This document shows, in pieces, positions 27,503 through 35,808 of a stretch of 64,000 bases of DNA. The notes beneath the pieces are model-generated. The model was not told the origin of the DNA. It saw nothing but the letters and a program-made list of their open reading frames with translations, and made no database searches. Where the stretch lies: contig DASCQC010000017.1 in NCBI GenBank assembly GCA_036012865.1, positions 62,001 to 126,000 on the forward strand. The letters run 5' to 3'. Position 1 is the stretch's first letter, and each line of letters begins with the position of its first letter. The position numbers were made by a program, and so were the translations under genes. This DNA is from DASCQC01 sp036012865. Its GTDB lineage: Bacteria > Pseudomonadota > Gammaproteobacteria > Comchoanobacterales > Comchoanobacteraceae.

Positions 27503-29317
27503 TTAACTCTCCTTGATTACGGGCAACTGCTGTAAATGCAGTTCTTTGAGGGCATTAGGGTCCATTTCACTGGGGGCCGCTGTTAACAAACATGCCGCCG
27601 TTTGTGTTTTAGGAAAGGCTATAACATCCCGAATGGATTGGGTACCCAACAACAGCATCATGAGCCTATCCACCCCAAAAGCCATGCCTCCATGTGGAGG
27701 AGCCCCATATTGTAAAGCTTTTAGCAAATGTCCAAACTGATGGTGAGCCATGTCTTGATTGATGCCTAAACAATCTAAAATAGCCAACTGCATATCGTAG
27801 TCATGGATCCTTAAGGATCCACCGCCTACTTCGTGCCCATTAATAACCATATCATAAGCATGAGACTTAATATTGAGAACATCTCCTTTAAGATCCTCTA
27901 TTGATTCAACATCTGGAAGCGTAAACGGATGATGAACAGCCTGTGTTGATGGCTGAGTTCCTTTGTCTTCACCTTGTTCAAACATGGGAAAATCTTCCAC
28001 CCATAAAATGGCCCATCCCGACTTAACCAAATCAAGATCCCGAGCAACCTCATCCCTCAAAAAGCCCAATGATGCATTCACAATTTTTGCACTGCCCGCG
28101 CCAAAAAAGACGATATCTCCGGACGATGCATTCACTCTATCGAGGATAGCTCCTACTGCTTCCTCACCTAAAAATTTAATGATTGGAGAAGATAGCCCGT
28201 CTAGACCCAAAGCCCTATCATTGACCTTAATATAAGCCAACCCTTTTGCTCCAAAAGAAGCTATTTTTTTCGTATAATCATCAATTTGCTTTCGCGTAAA
28301 CGCCCCTCCACCAGGAACATTCATGGCCACAACACGGCTGCCCTTCTGTTTGGCAGGTCCAGCAAAAACTTTAAATTCAAGATTTTCACAAATATCTTCA
28401 ATGGAAAATAACTCCAAAGGGTTACGCAAGTCTGGCCTATCTGAGCCATATTTTTCCATCACTTCTTGATAAGAATACTTAGGAATTTCCTCAATACTCT
28501 CCCCCAACGTATCCTGAAAGAGTTGACGAATCATACCTTCTGCGAAAGTCATCACATCTTGACAGCTAACAAACGACATTTCGATATCAAGCTGAGTAAA
28601 CTCTGGCTGTCTATCAGCCCTAAGATCTTCATCCCGAAAGCATTTTGCTAACTGAAAGTAACGATCCATGCCACTCACCATTAACAACTGTTTAAAAATC
28701 TGAGGAGATTGTGGTAACGCAAAACACATCGAGGGGTGTGTGCGACTTGGCACCAAATAGTCTCTTGCGCCTTCTGGAGTTGCTTTGGTTAAAATAGGAG
28801 TTTCTACTTCAATAAAGTCATATTGATTCAGATAACTTCTCATAGAATTAATAGCCTTGGATCTCAAACGAAGAGCTTTTTGCATGAACGGTCTTCTTAA
28901 ATCTAAGACTCGATGTTCTCCTCGAACATCTTCACTCACGTGAGTATCATGATCAATAGGAAATGGCAAAGGCTTCGAAGCATTGATAATTTCCAAATCA
29001 TCACATTCAATCTCTATTCCTCCGGTAGGGATATTGGCATTCACCGTTCCCTCAGGCCGAGGCATAACCTTCCCCCGAACACACACCACATACTCTGATC
29101 GGATAGTTTCTGCCAAAGCAAAAGCTTGTTTAAACTCCGGTCGTATAACAACTTGTGTAAAACCTGTAAAATCACGAAGGTCTATAAAAACAACCCCACC
29201 ATGATCACGGCGATTCAAAACCCACCCACATATAGTGTGTGATGAGCCCACATCTTCTGTTGTTAAACCGCCACATAATGTGGTCCGCATGCTAGAAAAA
29301 TTATTGAGTTTGCTCAT
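27503..29317 (-). CDS. aspS: Aspartyl-tRNA synthetase
   Basis: Charges tRNA-Asp. The 604-residue protein has an N-terminal anticodon-binding OB fold (HTICGWVLNRRDHGGVVFIDLRD, read in two parts), class II motif 1 and 2 (VETPILTKATPEGARD; FRDEDLRADRQPEFTQLD), a bacterial insertion domain around residues 290-420, and motif 3 (FGVDRLMMLLLG). I kept the ATG at 29317 because it has a TTTAGGT ribosome site; an ATG at 29290 is closer to the E. coli N-terminus but lacks a site. The start overlaps the DUF502 gene by 17 bases. Discriminating versus non-discriminating type was not determined. Confidence 0.95.
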   Translation of the reverse strand: MSKLNNFSSMRTTLCGGLTTEDVGSSHTICGWVLNRRDHGGVVFIDLRDFTGFTQVVIRPEFKQAFALAETIRSEYVVCVRGKVMPRPEGTVNANIPTGGIEIECDDLEIINASKPLPFPIDHDTHVSEDVRGEHRVLDLRRPFMQKALRLRSKAINSMRSYLNQYDFIEVETPILTKATPEGARDYLVPSRTHPSMCFALPQSPQIFKQLLMVSGMDRYFQLAKCFRDEDLRADRQPEFTQLDIEMSFVSCQDVMTFAEGMIRQLFQDTLGESIEEIPKYSYQEVMEKYGSDRPDLRNPLELFSIEDICENLEFKVFAGPAKQKGSRVVAMNVPGGGAFTRKQIDDYTKKIASFGAKGLAYIKVNDRALGLDGLSSPIIKFLGEEAVGAILDRVNASSGDIVFFGAGSAKIVNASLGFLRDEVARDLDLVKSGWAILWVEDFPMFEQGEDKGTQPSTQAVHHPFTLPDVESIEDLKGDVLNIKSHAYDMVINGHEVGGGSLRIHDYDMQLAILDCLGINQDMAHHQFGHLLKALQYGAPPHGGMAFGVDRLMMLLLGTQSIRDVIAFPKTQTAACLLTAAPSEMDPNALKELHLQQLPVIKES

Positions 29318-29894
29318 ACACTGTACCTAAAGAGATGACGTATCTTAAACCTTCTTCAACAGACATGTCCAGAACCCGGACTTGATCTTTTGGCAATAAT
29401 AACACAAAACCGCTGGTTGGGTTGGGTGTGGTTACAATTAAAACGGTCACTAATGTCTTACCCTCGTGATCTTTGTAGCTATCACTGGTCACAAAACCCA
29501 AGCTATAACAACCTTTTCTAGGATATTCCACCATAACAACTTGTTGGAAGGCTCTAGATTGATCATTAAACATAACCGTTAATACTTTCTTCACAGAATA
29601 ATAAATTGTTCCAATCAAAGGTAATCTTTTGACAACAGCCTCCACCCCCCTAACCGTTAATTTTCCAATAAAGTGACTACCCACAACTCCCGTTGCAATA
29701 ATCAGAGATAACGCAAAAACAATATTAAACCCAGGCAAACTAGAGTAAGGAATAACCTCTAACCATTGCTCAGGGATAACCTTGGATAATTGTCCCATTA
29801 AATTTAACACCATCTTAACAATAAACACGGTGACTAAAACAGGAACCCAAATTAATAGACCCTTAACAAAATATGATTTTATCGTAGATTTCAT
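29301..29894 (-). CDS. DUF502-family inner membrane protein
   Basis: A 197-residue protein with two hydrophobic spans (about residues 10-33 and 51-75) and a conserved soluble part with LTVRGVEAVVKRLPLIGTIYYSVKK, read in two parts, and TPNPTSGFVLLLP. These are hallmarks of the DUF502 family, small membrane proteins of unknown role often found beside aspS. A good AGGGAG site precedes the ATG. It overlaps aspS and follows the FmdB-type gene, so the three are likely cotranscribed. Confidence 0.82.
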   Translation of the reverse strand: MKSTIKSYFVKGLLIWVPVLVTVFIVKMVLNLMGQLSKVIPEQWLEVIPYSSLPGFNIVFALSLIIATGVVGSHFIGKLTVRGVEAVVKRLPLIGTIYYSVKKVLTVMFNDQSRAFQQVVMVEYPRKGCYSLGFVTSDSYKDHEGKTLVTVLIVTTPNPTSGFVLLLPKDQVRVLDMSVEEGLRYVISLGTVYEQTQ

Positions 29895-29910
29895 ATCATT
29901 AACTCCCTAA

Positions 29911-30138
29911 TCAAGCTGATTTTTTAGAATCGTCTTTAGTATTTCCAGAGGGTTTTGATGAACCGTAACCATCATTAAACCATCCTGCCCCTTTAAGCTG
30001 AAAGTTAGATTGAGAAATAATTCGCTTCATGGTCAATTGCTGGCAATTGTTACAACTTTTAATCCCTTCGACTCCTATCTTTTGGAGCACAGTTTGTTCA
30101 AAGCCACACACTTGACATCGGTATTCATACAACGGCAT
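29911..30138 (-). CDS. FmdB-type zinc-ribbon protein
   Basis: A 75-residue protein beginning MPLYEYRCQVCGFEQ, with CxxC at residues 8-11 and a second CxxC (CNNC) near residue 29-32, together a zinc ribbon of the FmdB putative regulatory family. The C-terminal tail is Gly/Ser/Lys-rich and ends in a basic segment. The family is typically upstream of DUF502 and aspS, as here. Function is not established. Confidence 0.85.
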   Translation of the reverse strand: MPLYEYRCQVCGFEQTVLQKIGVEGIKSCNNCQQLTMKRIISQSNFQLKGAGWFNDGYGSSKPSGNTKDDSKKSA

Positions 30139-30306
30139 TCTATTTTCTCACAGATAAACTCATCGGTATTATAAATAAAAGATGAACATTTTCATACTCC
30201 TGTTTTAAAAATAACGCAAATAAGCAAAGATTGTGGTAAAAGTGAGCTTGCATTCACTGATTATCGGGACTAATATGAAAACAATTCATCGGCTGTATTG
30301 AAAATT

Positions 30307-30540
30307 ATGAAACAAGTTGCCTTTAGCGAACACGTTTGTAACGCTGTTAAAAATTATTTAGAGGACATGTCTGGACACGAACCCGTGAAACTCCATGAGC
30401 TTATTATTAGTGAAACAGAAAAAAACCTCATTACCATGGTGCTTTCTTACATGAAAAATAACAAATCTAAAACAGCAAAAATCCTGGGGATTAGCCGAGT
30501 AACTCTCGATAAAAAACTTGCTCTTTACGGCATTCATTAA
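30307..30540 (+). CDS. fis: Fis-type DNA-binding protein
   Basis: A 77-residue nucleoid protein. The C-terminal helix-turn-helix, KSKTAKILGISRVTLDKKL, is the Fis signature and the N-terminal region EHVCNAVKNYLED resembles the beta-hairpin arm and dimer helix. Fis bends DNA and controls growth-phase and virulence genes. The frame begins at a TTG at 30298, but the ATG at 30307 is preferred. Unusually it stands alone rather than behind dusB. A very short open frame (ATG at 30275 to TGA at 30301) just upstream has a better ribosome site. It converges with the broken kinase gene, overlapping by four bases. Confidence 0.8.
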   Translation: MKQVAFSEHVCNAVKNYLEDMSGHEPVKLHELIISETEKNLITMVLSYMKNNKSKTAKILGISRVTLDKKLALYGIH

Positions 30541-32662
30541 GACTTTTTCAAGGTTTTAGTTGTTGGAGATGGCTTCTTGTTAGGTGTAGTTCCTTTGCTA
30601 TCTTTAATTTTCCCTCGTAGCTTAGAAGCGAGAGTAACGCTTATTTTTCTCTTCCCATTTTCTTTTGTTATAGTTGCTGTTCCGGTTAATATATTATCCA
30701 CCTCAATATTGCCTTTCTTTAACTCTTCTAAAGTCATCTGATCACCCTCTTTAGACAATGTTTTTGCCCTATCGAGCAAACGCCTTCTATTTTCATCTGG
30801 GTTATCAGAGAGCTTCAATACATGATCAGATTGATACCCTAAAGATTGCATCCTTGCATGTAAGACATCAACAAGGCATTCCTCTTCTAAATAATTTCCA
30901 TATTCTTGACACTTATCTGCTTGGGGAGATTGAGTTATTTGATTGACTTCGTAGACTAAGCTTTGCCTTTCCTTTTCTACTTGAAAAGTCGCCAAGGACT
31001 TCATCACTGATTTACTATTGATAATCTCAAGCAAAGGTTTTTTTTTGCGAGTCAACCCAACTATCTAAATCCTTACTGCCCCCCATTTCCTTAAAATACT
31101 TAATAACATTGGCGGTTTTTCGTTTCATGCCCTTCTCATCTAAAATATTATAAAACCTTCGACCATATTTAAGAGCAATGTTTGTGATAGCCTTTGTGCG
31201 TAAACCCTCAAGTACGGGTAGATTACTTTCAAATAACATCTCCTTGAACATCGCCAACTTTAATTCATTGGAAAAGCCCTGATATTTTTTCCAGTTTACT
31301 TTCCATAAAGATGGTTTTTTCTTCCTTAATTTCATCAGAACCCTTGACTTGAGCCCTAAACCTGATTGTGCAAGCACTGACTTCTTAACTAGAAAACCTT
31401 TTGCTAACAAAATGTCATCAATGGACTTGGGCTTGCTGTTAACAACCTGACAGTTTTTTTCATAGCGTTGCATCGTTCTAAAAAATCTAGATACCGCCAA
31501 AGCAGACGGCCTTTTCTTAGGGTCAACATCAGTCATCCTATCAATAAAACTCATCATTATCTCTTTCAAAAATCCTTGTTTTATATTTTCAACTGTAGAT
31601 AGATTTTTCAATCTCATTGCATCACTCTGGTCAAAAACACTGCTAAGGTTTGTTTTATATTGATATGCAGCCTGAAGCTCATCTTTGATGTAAAGTCCTG
31701 TGTTCTGTTTGTGTTCTATACCCGCGCGTATGCGATCATATACGACAGTCCCTCCCACCAATAGCTCACCAAATACAATACCCAATATAGATATCACTTT
31801 TATTTGATCTCCTTCCTCTCAATACTTCAGGTGCCATGTAGGGAACGGTTCCTGCTACCGTTGAGCTGATGATCTCTCTATCGTTACCAAAACGGTTAAT
31901 AGACTCTAATTGTTTTAAGCGTTTTTCAGCCCCAATAACATCCTTTTTTAACCGGGCTAAATGTGATTTTGGTGATCCCTCCTGAATTTTATCCTCAGCG
32001 TCTTTAAGTGCCTTTTTTGCTTTTGTGAGTACCTTTTCAGCTGTACCGATCTTTTTCTCTAGTACTTTAGGGTCCACATCATATGTTGCAGCCAATCCAA
32101 AGTCTATAAGATTAGCTTTCTTTGCACCCATATCAGAACTATCTAATAAGATATTATCAGGCTTGATATCCATATGTAATTTGGCTCTATCATCACTACT
32201 TAATCTGTTATGCAAATCGACTAACTGTTCCCCTAAACCAGCCATCCACCCGTAAACATCCATTAACCTATTTTGACTCTTATGTACGGAAAATTTTTTA
32301 GTTAAGTAATCAGCTAACTCAGCCTCTCCCATTATCGGCATAGCAGAAAAAATATTCTTCCCATCTTTACTATCTACTTCATTGACAGGATTTTTATCCT
32401 GTCTATTCTTAACCAGTAATGTATTTTCTTCCTTTGCTGCCTCGAATTCATTTATACTGTCATTTGGGTAACGAACCTTGCTAACTTTCAAAGCAATAGC
32501 CTGGTCTTGATTGAGATTCGTCCCATCAGGATCACAAGCTACCATACGGTAAACAGTACCATAGCTACCTTGACCTAATGTCTTTTGCTGTATATACCAC
32601 TGCCCTCCAGTTTGAATAACATATTTAGGCTTCTTGTTAACGTGAATCTTTTTTATTTGCAT
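30537..32662 (-). pseudogene. Frameshifted eukaryote-like Ser/Thr protein kinase
   Basis: Three consecutive open frames together match the intact kinase at 32780-34519 from end to end. The first piece (32662 to about 31785) holds GQGSYGTV, ALKVSK, HMDIKPDN, DFGLA, and TVPYMAPE up to NKSDIY. There the frame shifts; the second piece continues with SILGIVFGE, then DVDPKKRPSALAVSRFFRTM. A second shift occurs in a run of nine A residues (31038-31046); the third piece, to 30537, carries the C-terminal region (LEEECLVDVLHARMQSLG, matching LKEECSLNILHARTMALG in the paralogue). Eight A residues would restore the frame. Between DFGLA and the APE motif is a coiled-coil insertion of roughly 70 residues absent from the paralogue. 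The start at 32662 follows GAGGG. It could be a true pseudogene, a recoded gene, or suffer sequence errors. Confidence 0.75.
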
Positions 32663-32779
32663 GTCTACCCTCATATTCATCATAAGATATAGCATAAAAA
32701 CTGAACCTTTACCGAAGAAGCCATTGTATTACACTAAAAATTCATGGATAAGCAGACATGTTTAACAAAACAGTGTAAC

Positions 32780-34519
32780 TTATGATTTATTGAGGGTGTT
32801 GTTTTTTTGTGTTGCTACAACAATTTTATTGCTAGACCTTCTTTGTTTAGCTCCCTTGACTTTATTTTGCGTTGATTTACGTATGGGTTGGTTCTGAACG
32901 CTATCACGCATCAAAACCGACAACTTACACTTGCGATACTTCCCTAAAAGAACAGCTTTATCTAATAGCATCTTTCTATTGTGACTATAATTCTTTGCAC
33001 CAAAAGTTAGGGGGTGTTGAGCGCCCAGTGCCATCGTTCTGGCATGTAAAATATTCAAAGAACATTCTTCTTTTAAATGCTCACAATATAATTGACATTG
33101 TTTTGCTTCGGAGAGAGACTTCCCTCCGCGATCTTTGGCAACAGCTGTGACTTCTGATCGAATATTTTCTGTAATATAGTCAACTTCTTGTTTCGCAAGC
33201 TCCAGCATAACATCTTCATTATAAACTATTTGTTTAAGCTTTGATTGCTGCAAGTTAAGTATTTTTTTTCTACTTACCTTGCCAAAAGAAAATCTCTTTG
33301 GAAAAATCAGGCGATAGTCCATCTGAATCAAATCAATGACCTTTGCATTATTTGCCAACAACGCTTTTCTTAACATCTCCACTTTTATATTGTTAGGTGC
33401 CTTCATATAATGATCTACATTCACTCCCCTTGCAGCTACAATCTCTTGGATGGTTGATGGCTCTTGTTTAATTATTTCGTACATGGTAAAAAAACTTTGA
33501 AAAGTTCTAAAAAACTTAGCAATATTAATCGCTGAAGGCCTTATTTTTGGATCTTTATTCACCATTCTATTTAAAAACTTCTTCAACGTATCTTCTAAAA
33601 GCAAAGCATTAAATACAGTCCTCTCCCTAGAGCTCAAACCCTTAGGCAGAGCCAAGTGCCGCGCATATGATCTACTATCACTATAAAGTGGAGTTTCCTG
33701 TATTATCAGCTGCTTTTTTTTCATCTCATGAGCTAACCTTCCAGAGCTTGTTATGCGCTTTTCCTCTAATTTATGAAGAGCTTGCTCCCTCCTCATAGCT
33801 GACAATGAGTCCCCCGCAATCTCAGAAAAAATCAATCCCATGGAGTATATGTCACTTTTATCTGAAATAATGCCTTTTTCATAAGTTTCTGGAGCGATGT
33901 ATGAAAGTGTTCCAGCCACCCTCTTTTTGTTTGACAGCTTTTCAGCTAGGCCAAAATCAACCATAACCGCTGATTTTTCTCCCAAGCCTAATCTTTTCAT
34001 CATAATGTTTGCAGGCTTAATATCTAAATGGACATAGGCATCATCTACTTCGGATGTTCGATTATGGAGCTCAATTAATTGGTCAGATAATTCCGCCATT
34101 ACCTCATAACGACTAGCAAGACTCATCGCTCCTATATGACTTGACATATGTCCTTCTAGAGCATCCTTGAGTCTTTGTTTACCCAAAAAAGGCATCACTG
34201 AAAAAATATGATTTCGATAGATAATAACTTCATGGGTGCCTTTCATTCTTAAATTTTTCATCAGTAACGTATTCTCTTGTTGAGCCGCGACTAACTCTTC
34301 TATCTTAGCATCTGAACTTTGTATTTTGGCAACTTTGAGGGCAAGGCTCTTGCTTTCATCAAGATCCGATATCTTCTTGGTCAAGCGATTATAGCGACAA
34401 GCAACCATTTGATAAACAGCACCAAAGGCCCCTTCCCCCAAAGGCTCTTCTTGTTTCTGGACATAATATTGCCCAGCAACCTTAATCAAGATTTTATTGC
34501 CGCTTTCCTGTACTTTCAT
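32780..34519 (-). CDS. Eukaryote-like Ser/Thr protein kinase
   Basis: A 579-residue protein with a full N-terminal kinase domain (about residues 12-360): P-loop GEGAFGAV at 28-35, ALKVAK with the ATP-anchoring Lys at 62, the catalytic loop HLDIKPAN at 164-171, DFG at 188-190, and IAPE at 208-211. HLD in place of HRD makes it a non-RD type. The C-terminal 220 residues are helical, basic at the end, and of unknown function. There is no signal peptide or membrane span. Kinases of this kind in Legionella relatives are often translocated effectors; this is inference here. It sits just upstream of its broken paralogue and was probably produced by duplication. Confidence 0.82.
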   Translation of the reverse strand: MKVQESGNKILIKVAGQYYVQKQEEPLGEGAFGAVYQMVACRYNRLTKKISDLDESKSLALKVAKIQSSDAKIEELVAAQQENTLLMKNLRMKGTHEVIIYRNHIFSVMPFLGKQRLKDALEGHMSSHIGAMSLASRYEVMAELSDQLIELHNRTSEVDDAYVHLDIKPANIMMKRLGLGEKSAVMVDFGLAEKLSNKKRVAGTLSYIAPETYEKGIISDKSDIYSMGLIFSEIAGDSLSAMRREQALHKLEEKRITSSGRLAHEMKKKQLIIQETPLYSDSRSYARHLALPKGLSSRERTVFNALLLEDTLKKFLNRMVNKDPKIRPSAINIAKFFRTFQSFFTMYEIIKQEPSTIQEIVAARGVNVDHYMKAPNNIKVEMLRKALLANNAKVIDLIQMDYRLIFPKRFSFGKVSRKKILNLQQSKLKQIVYNEDVMLELAKQEVDYITENIRSEVTAVAKDRGGKSLSEAKQCQLYCEHLKEECSLNILHARTMALGAQHPLTFGAKNYSHNRKMLLDKAVLLGKYRKCKLSVLMRDSVQNQPIRKSTQNKVKGAKQRRSSNKIVVATQKNNTLNKS

Positions 34520-34558
34520 CCTACACCCCTACATACAAACAATATAGAATAAAAACAA

Positions 34559-34582
34559 AAAGATAACCTAATAAATTAAAAA
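34559..34582. repeat. 24-base direct repeat, copy 1
   Basis: A 24-base stretch beginning AAAGATAACCTAATAAATT occurs identically at 34559-34582 and 35604-35627. Copy 1 is 40 bases upstream of the intact kinase start, so it could be part of its promoter region. Low-complexity A/T, but the central GATAACCTAATAAATT makes chance identity unlikely. Confidence 0.6.
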
Positions 34583-34589
34583 AACATCA

Positions 34590-34713
34590 CAATTAAAAAT
34601 CAATATCAAATCCATTTAGGTAACGATGGTTACCGTGTTATGACTCAATTAAAAATCAATATCAAATCCATTTAGGTAACGATGGTTACCGTGTTATGAC
34701 TCAATTAAAAATC
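34590..34713. repeat. 56-base tandem repeat with internal hairpin
   Basis: Two full identical 56-base units (34590-34645 and 34646-34701) plus the first 12 bases of a third (34702-34713). Each unit contains the inverted repeat GGTAAC-GATG-GTTACC. It fills most of the gap between the intact kinase gene (upstream side) and the end of the first small membrane-protein gene. Confidence 0.9.
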
Positions 34714-34729
34714 TATCAAGATATTGTTA

Positions 34730-35197
34730 TTACTGGTTTTTTTTGATATCTCGTGTAAAATCATCTTCTAATTCTTTAATAGTCTCAAGTGCTTTTGGAT
34801 CCTTTCGTCCGCTAGCCTCTGGCGAAACATTACGTTGCCTCCTAGATGGAGAAATATTTTCATCTCGTGTCAAAACTTTATTTAACTCATAATTGAAAGG
34901 AATAGCCAGCATATGGGGCAAAATCACACAAGCTACACCCAGGCTCGGCAACATATGAGCAATTTCTCCAATTATAGATTGCGGATCTAAGTAAGGGTAG
35001 TTACTTAAGCCATAAAATTCAGATATCTGATAAGTACCCCAGATGAGGGAGATAATGGTGGCATATAAAACTCCACCCATTAAAAGGCCAGCACAGTATA
35101 TATGATATTTTTCAGGAACCTTTTCCATAGATTTTTCATATATACGGTATGAAGACTTCTTCAAAGAATACCACCGAGAGATTTTAAACTGAAGCAT
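34730..35197 (-). CDS. Small membrane protein, paralogue A
   Basis: About 155 residues, unknown family, with two hydrophobic segments: one around CAGLLMGGVLYATIISLIWG and one around LPSLGVACVILPHMLAIPF. Between them lies SEFYGLSNYPYLDPQSIIG. It is clearly homologous to the protein at 35809-36621 (SEFYDLSNHPYLDPRSMIG, and preceding IYEKSMEKVPEKYH versus GYAKAMDKLPVQYH). The N-terminal part is basic and the C-terminal tail charged (ends DIKKNQ). The ATG at 35197 follows GAGG and is preferred to a TTG further up. It lies upstream of the intact kinase on the same strand; function is unknown. Confidence 0.65.
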   Translation of the reverse strand: MLQFKISRWYSLKKSSYRIYEKSMEKVPEKYHIYCAGLLMGGVLYATIISLIWGTYQISEFYGLSNYPYLDPQSIIGEIAHMLPSLGVACVILPHMLAIPFNYELNKVLTRDENISPSRRQRNVSPEASGRKDPKALETIKELEDDFTRDIKKNQ

Positions 35198-35693
35198 TGC
35201 AGCCTCAAATCTTTTATGCAAACTCTTCTCCTATCAGAATCTTATGCGCTTTTTTTCAATATATATCTGCTCGCAAAAACAAAACCATTGTATATAATCA
35301 TCAGGCCATTGCAAGTAAAATATTATAAAAAAACCCTCCAAATCAAAGTAAAGCAATGATCCAGACCCACCATCATGAAAGGGGCATGAGCTCTCTTATC
35401 TTAATAAAAAATTGACCAGCCGCGGGCAATGATTCATTCATATCAATTCCACTCAAGTTATGGAAATGTTACAAAACCTTGAATGAATATGCAACTTTAT
35501 TAAAATCAATCATTATATTTGGCCTAGAAAATAATTAAAAACAAAAAGCATACCACCACGTCTAAATTTAGTCCCTTAATAGTCAGCGATCTCTAAGGAC
35601 TTTAAAGATAACCTAATAAATTAAAAATATTACAGTTGAAAAACTAACAACAACGATGTTAAGTCAGCAATGATCAACCGTTATATACCCACA
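35198..35693. other. Long AT-rich intergenic region
   Basis: Nearly 500 bases without a convincing gene. It contains copy 2 of the 24-base repeat (35604-35627) and a 9-base inverted repeat, ATTCATTCA at 35432-35440 and TGAATGAAT at 35480-35488, with a long loop. It presumably holds the promoter of paralogue A. No RNA gene was recognised. Confidence 0.5.
35604..35627. repeat. 24-base direct repeat, copy 2
   Basis: Identical to 34559-34582. It lies about 400 bases upstream of the paralogue A start and about 180 bases beyond the end of paralogue B. Confidence 0.6.
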
Positions 35694-35808
35694 TTAAAAA
35701 AAACCTATAGACATATATATATCTGAGTCATCTGAGTCAAGACCTGTGTCAATTGTACTTGTTGTACTTTCTTCAATGTTCTCATCTTCAAGAAACTCAT
35801 CTGCATTC

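Noticed and set aside
34590..34713. Tandem repeats considered as a CRISPR array
   Set aside because: The units abut directly with no spacers, and no cas gene is nearby.
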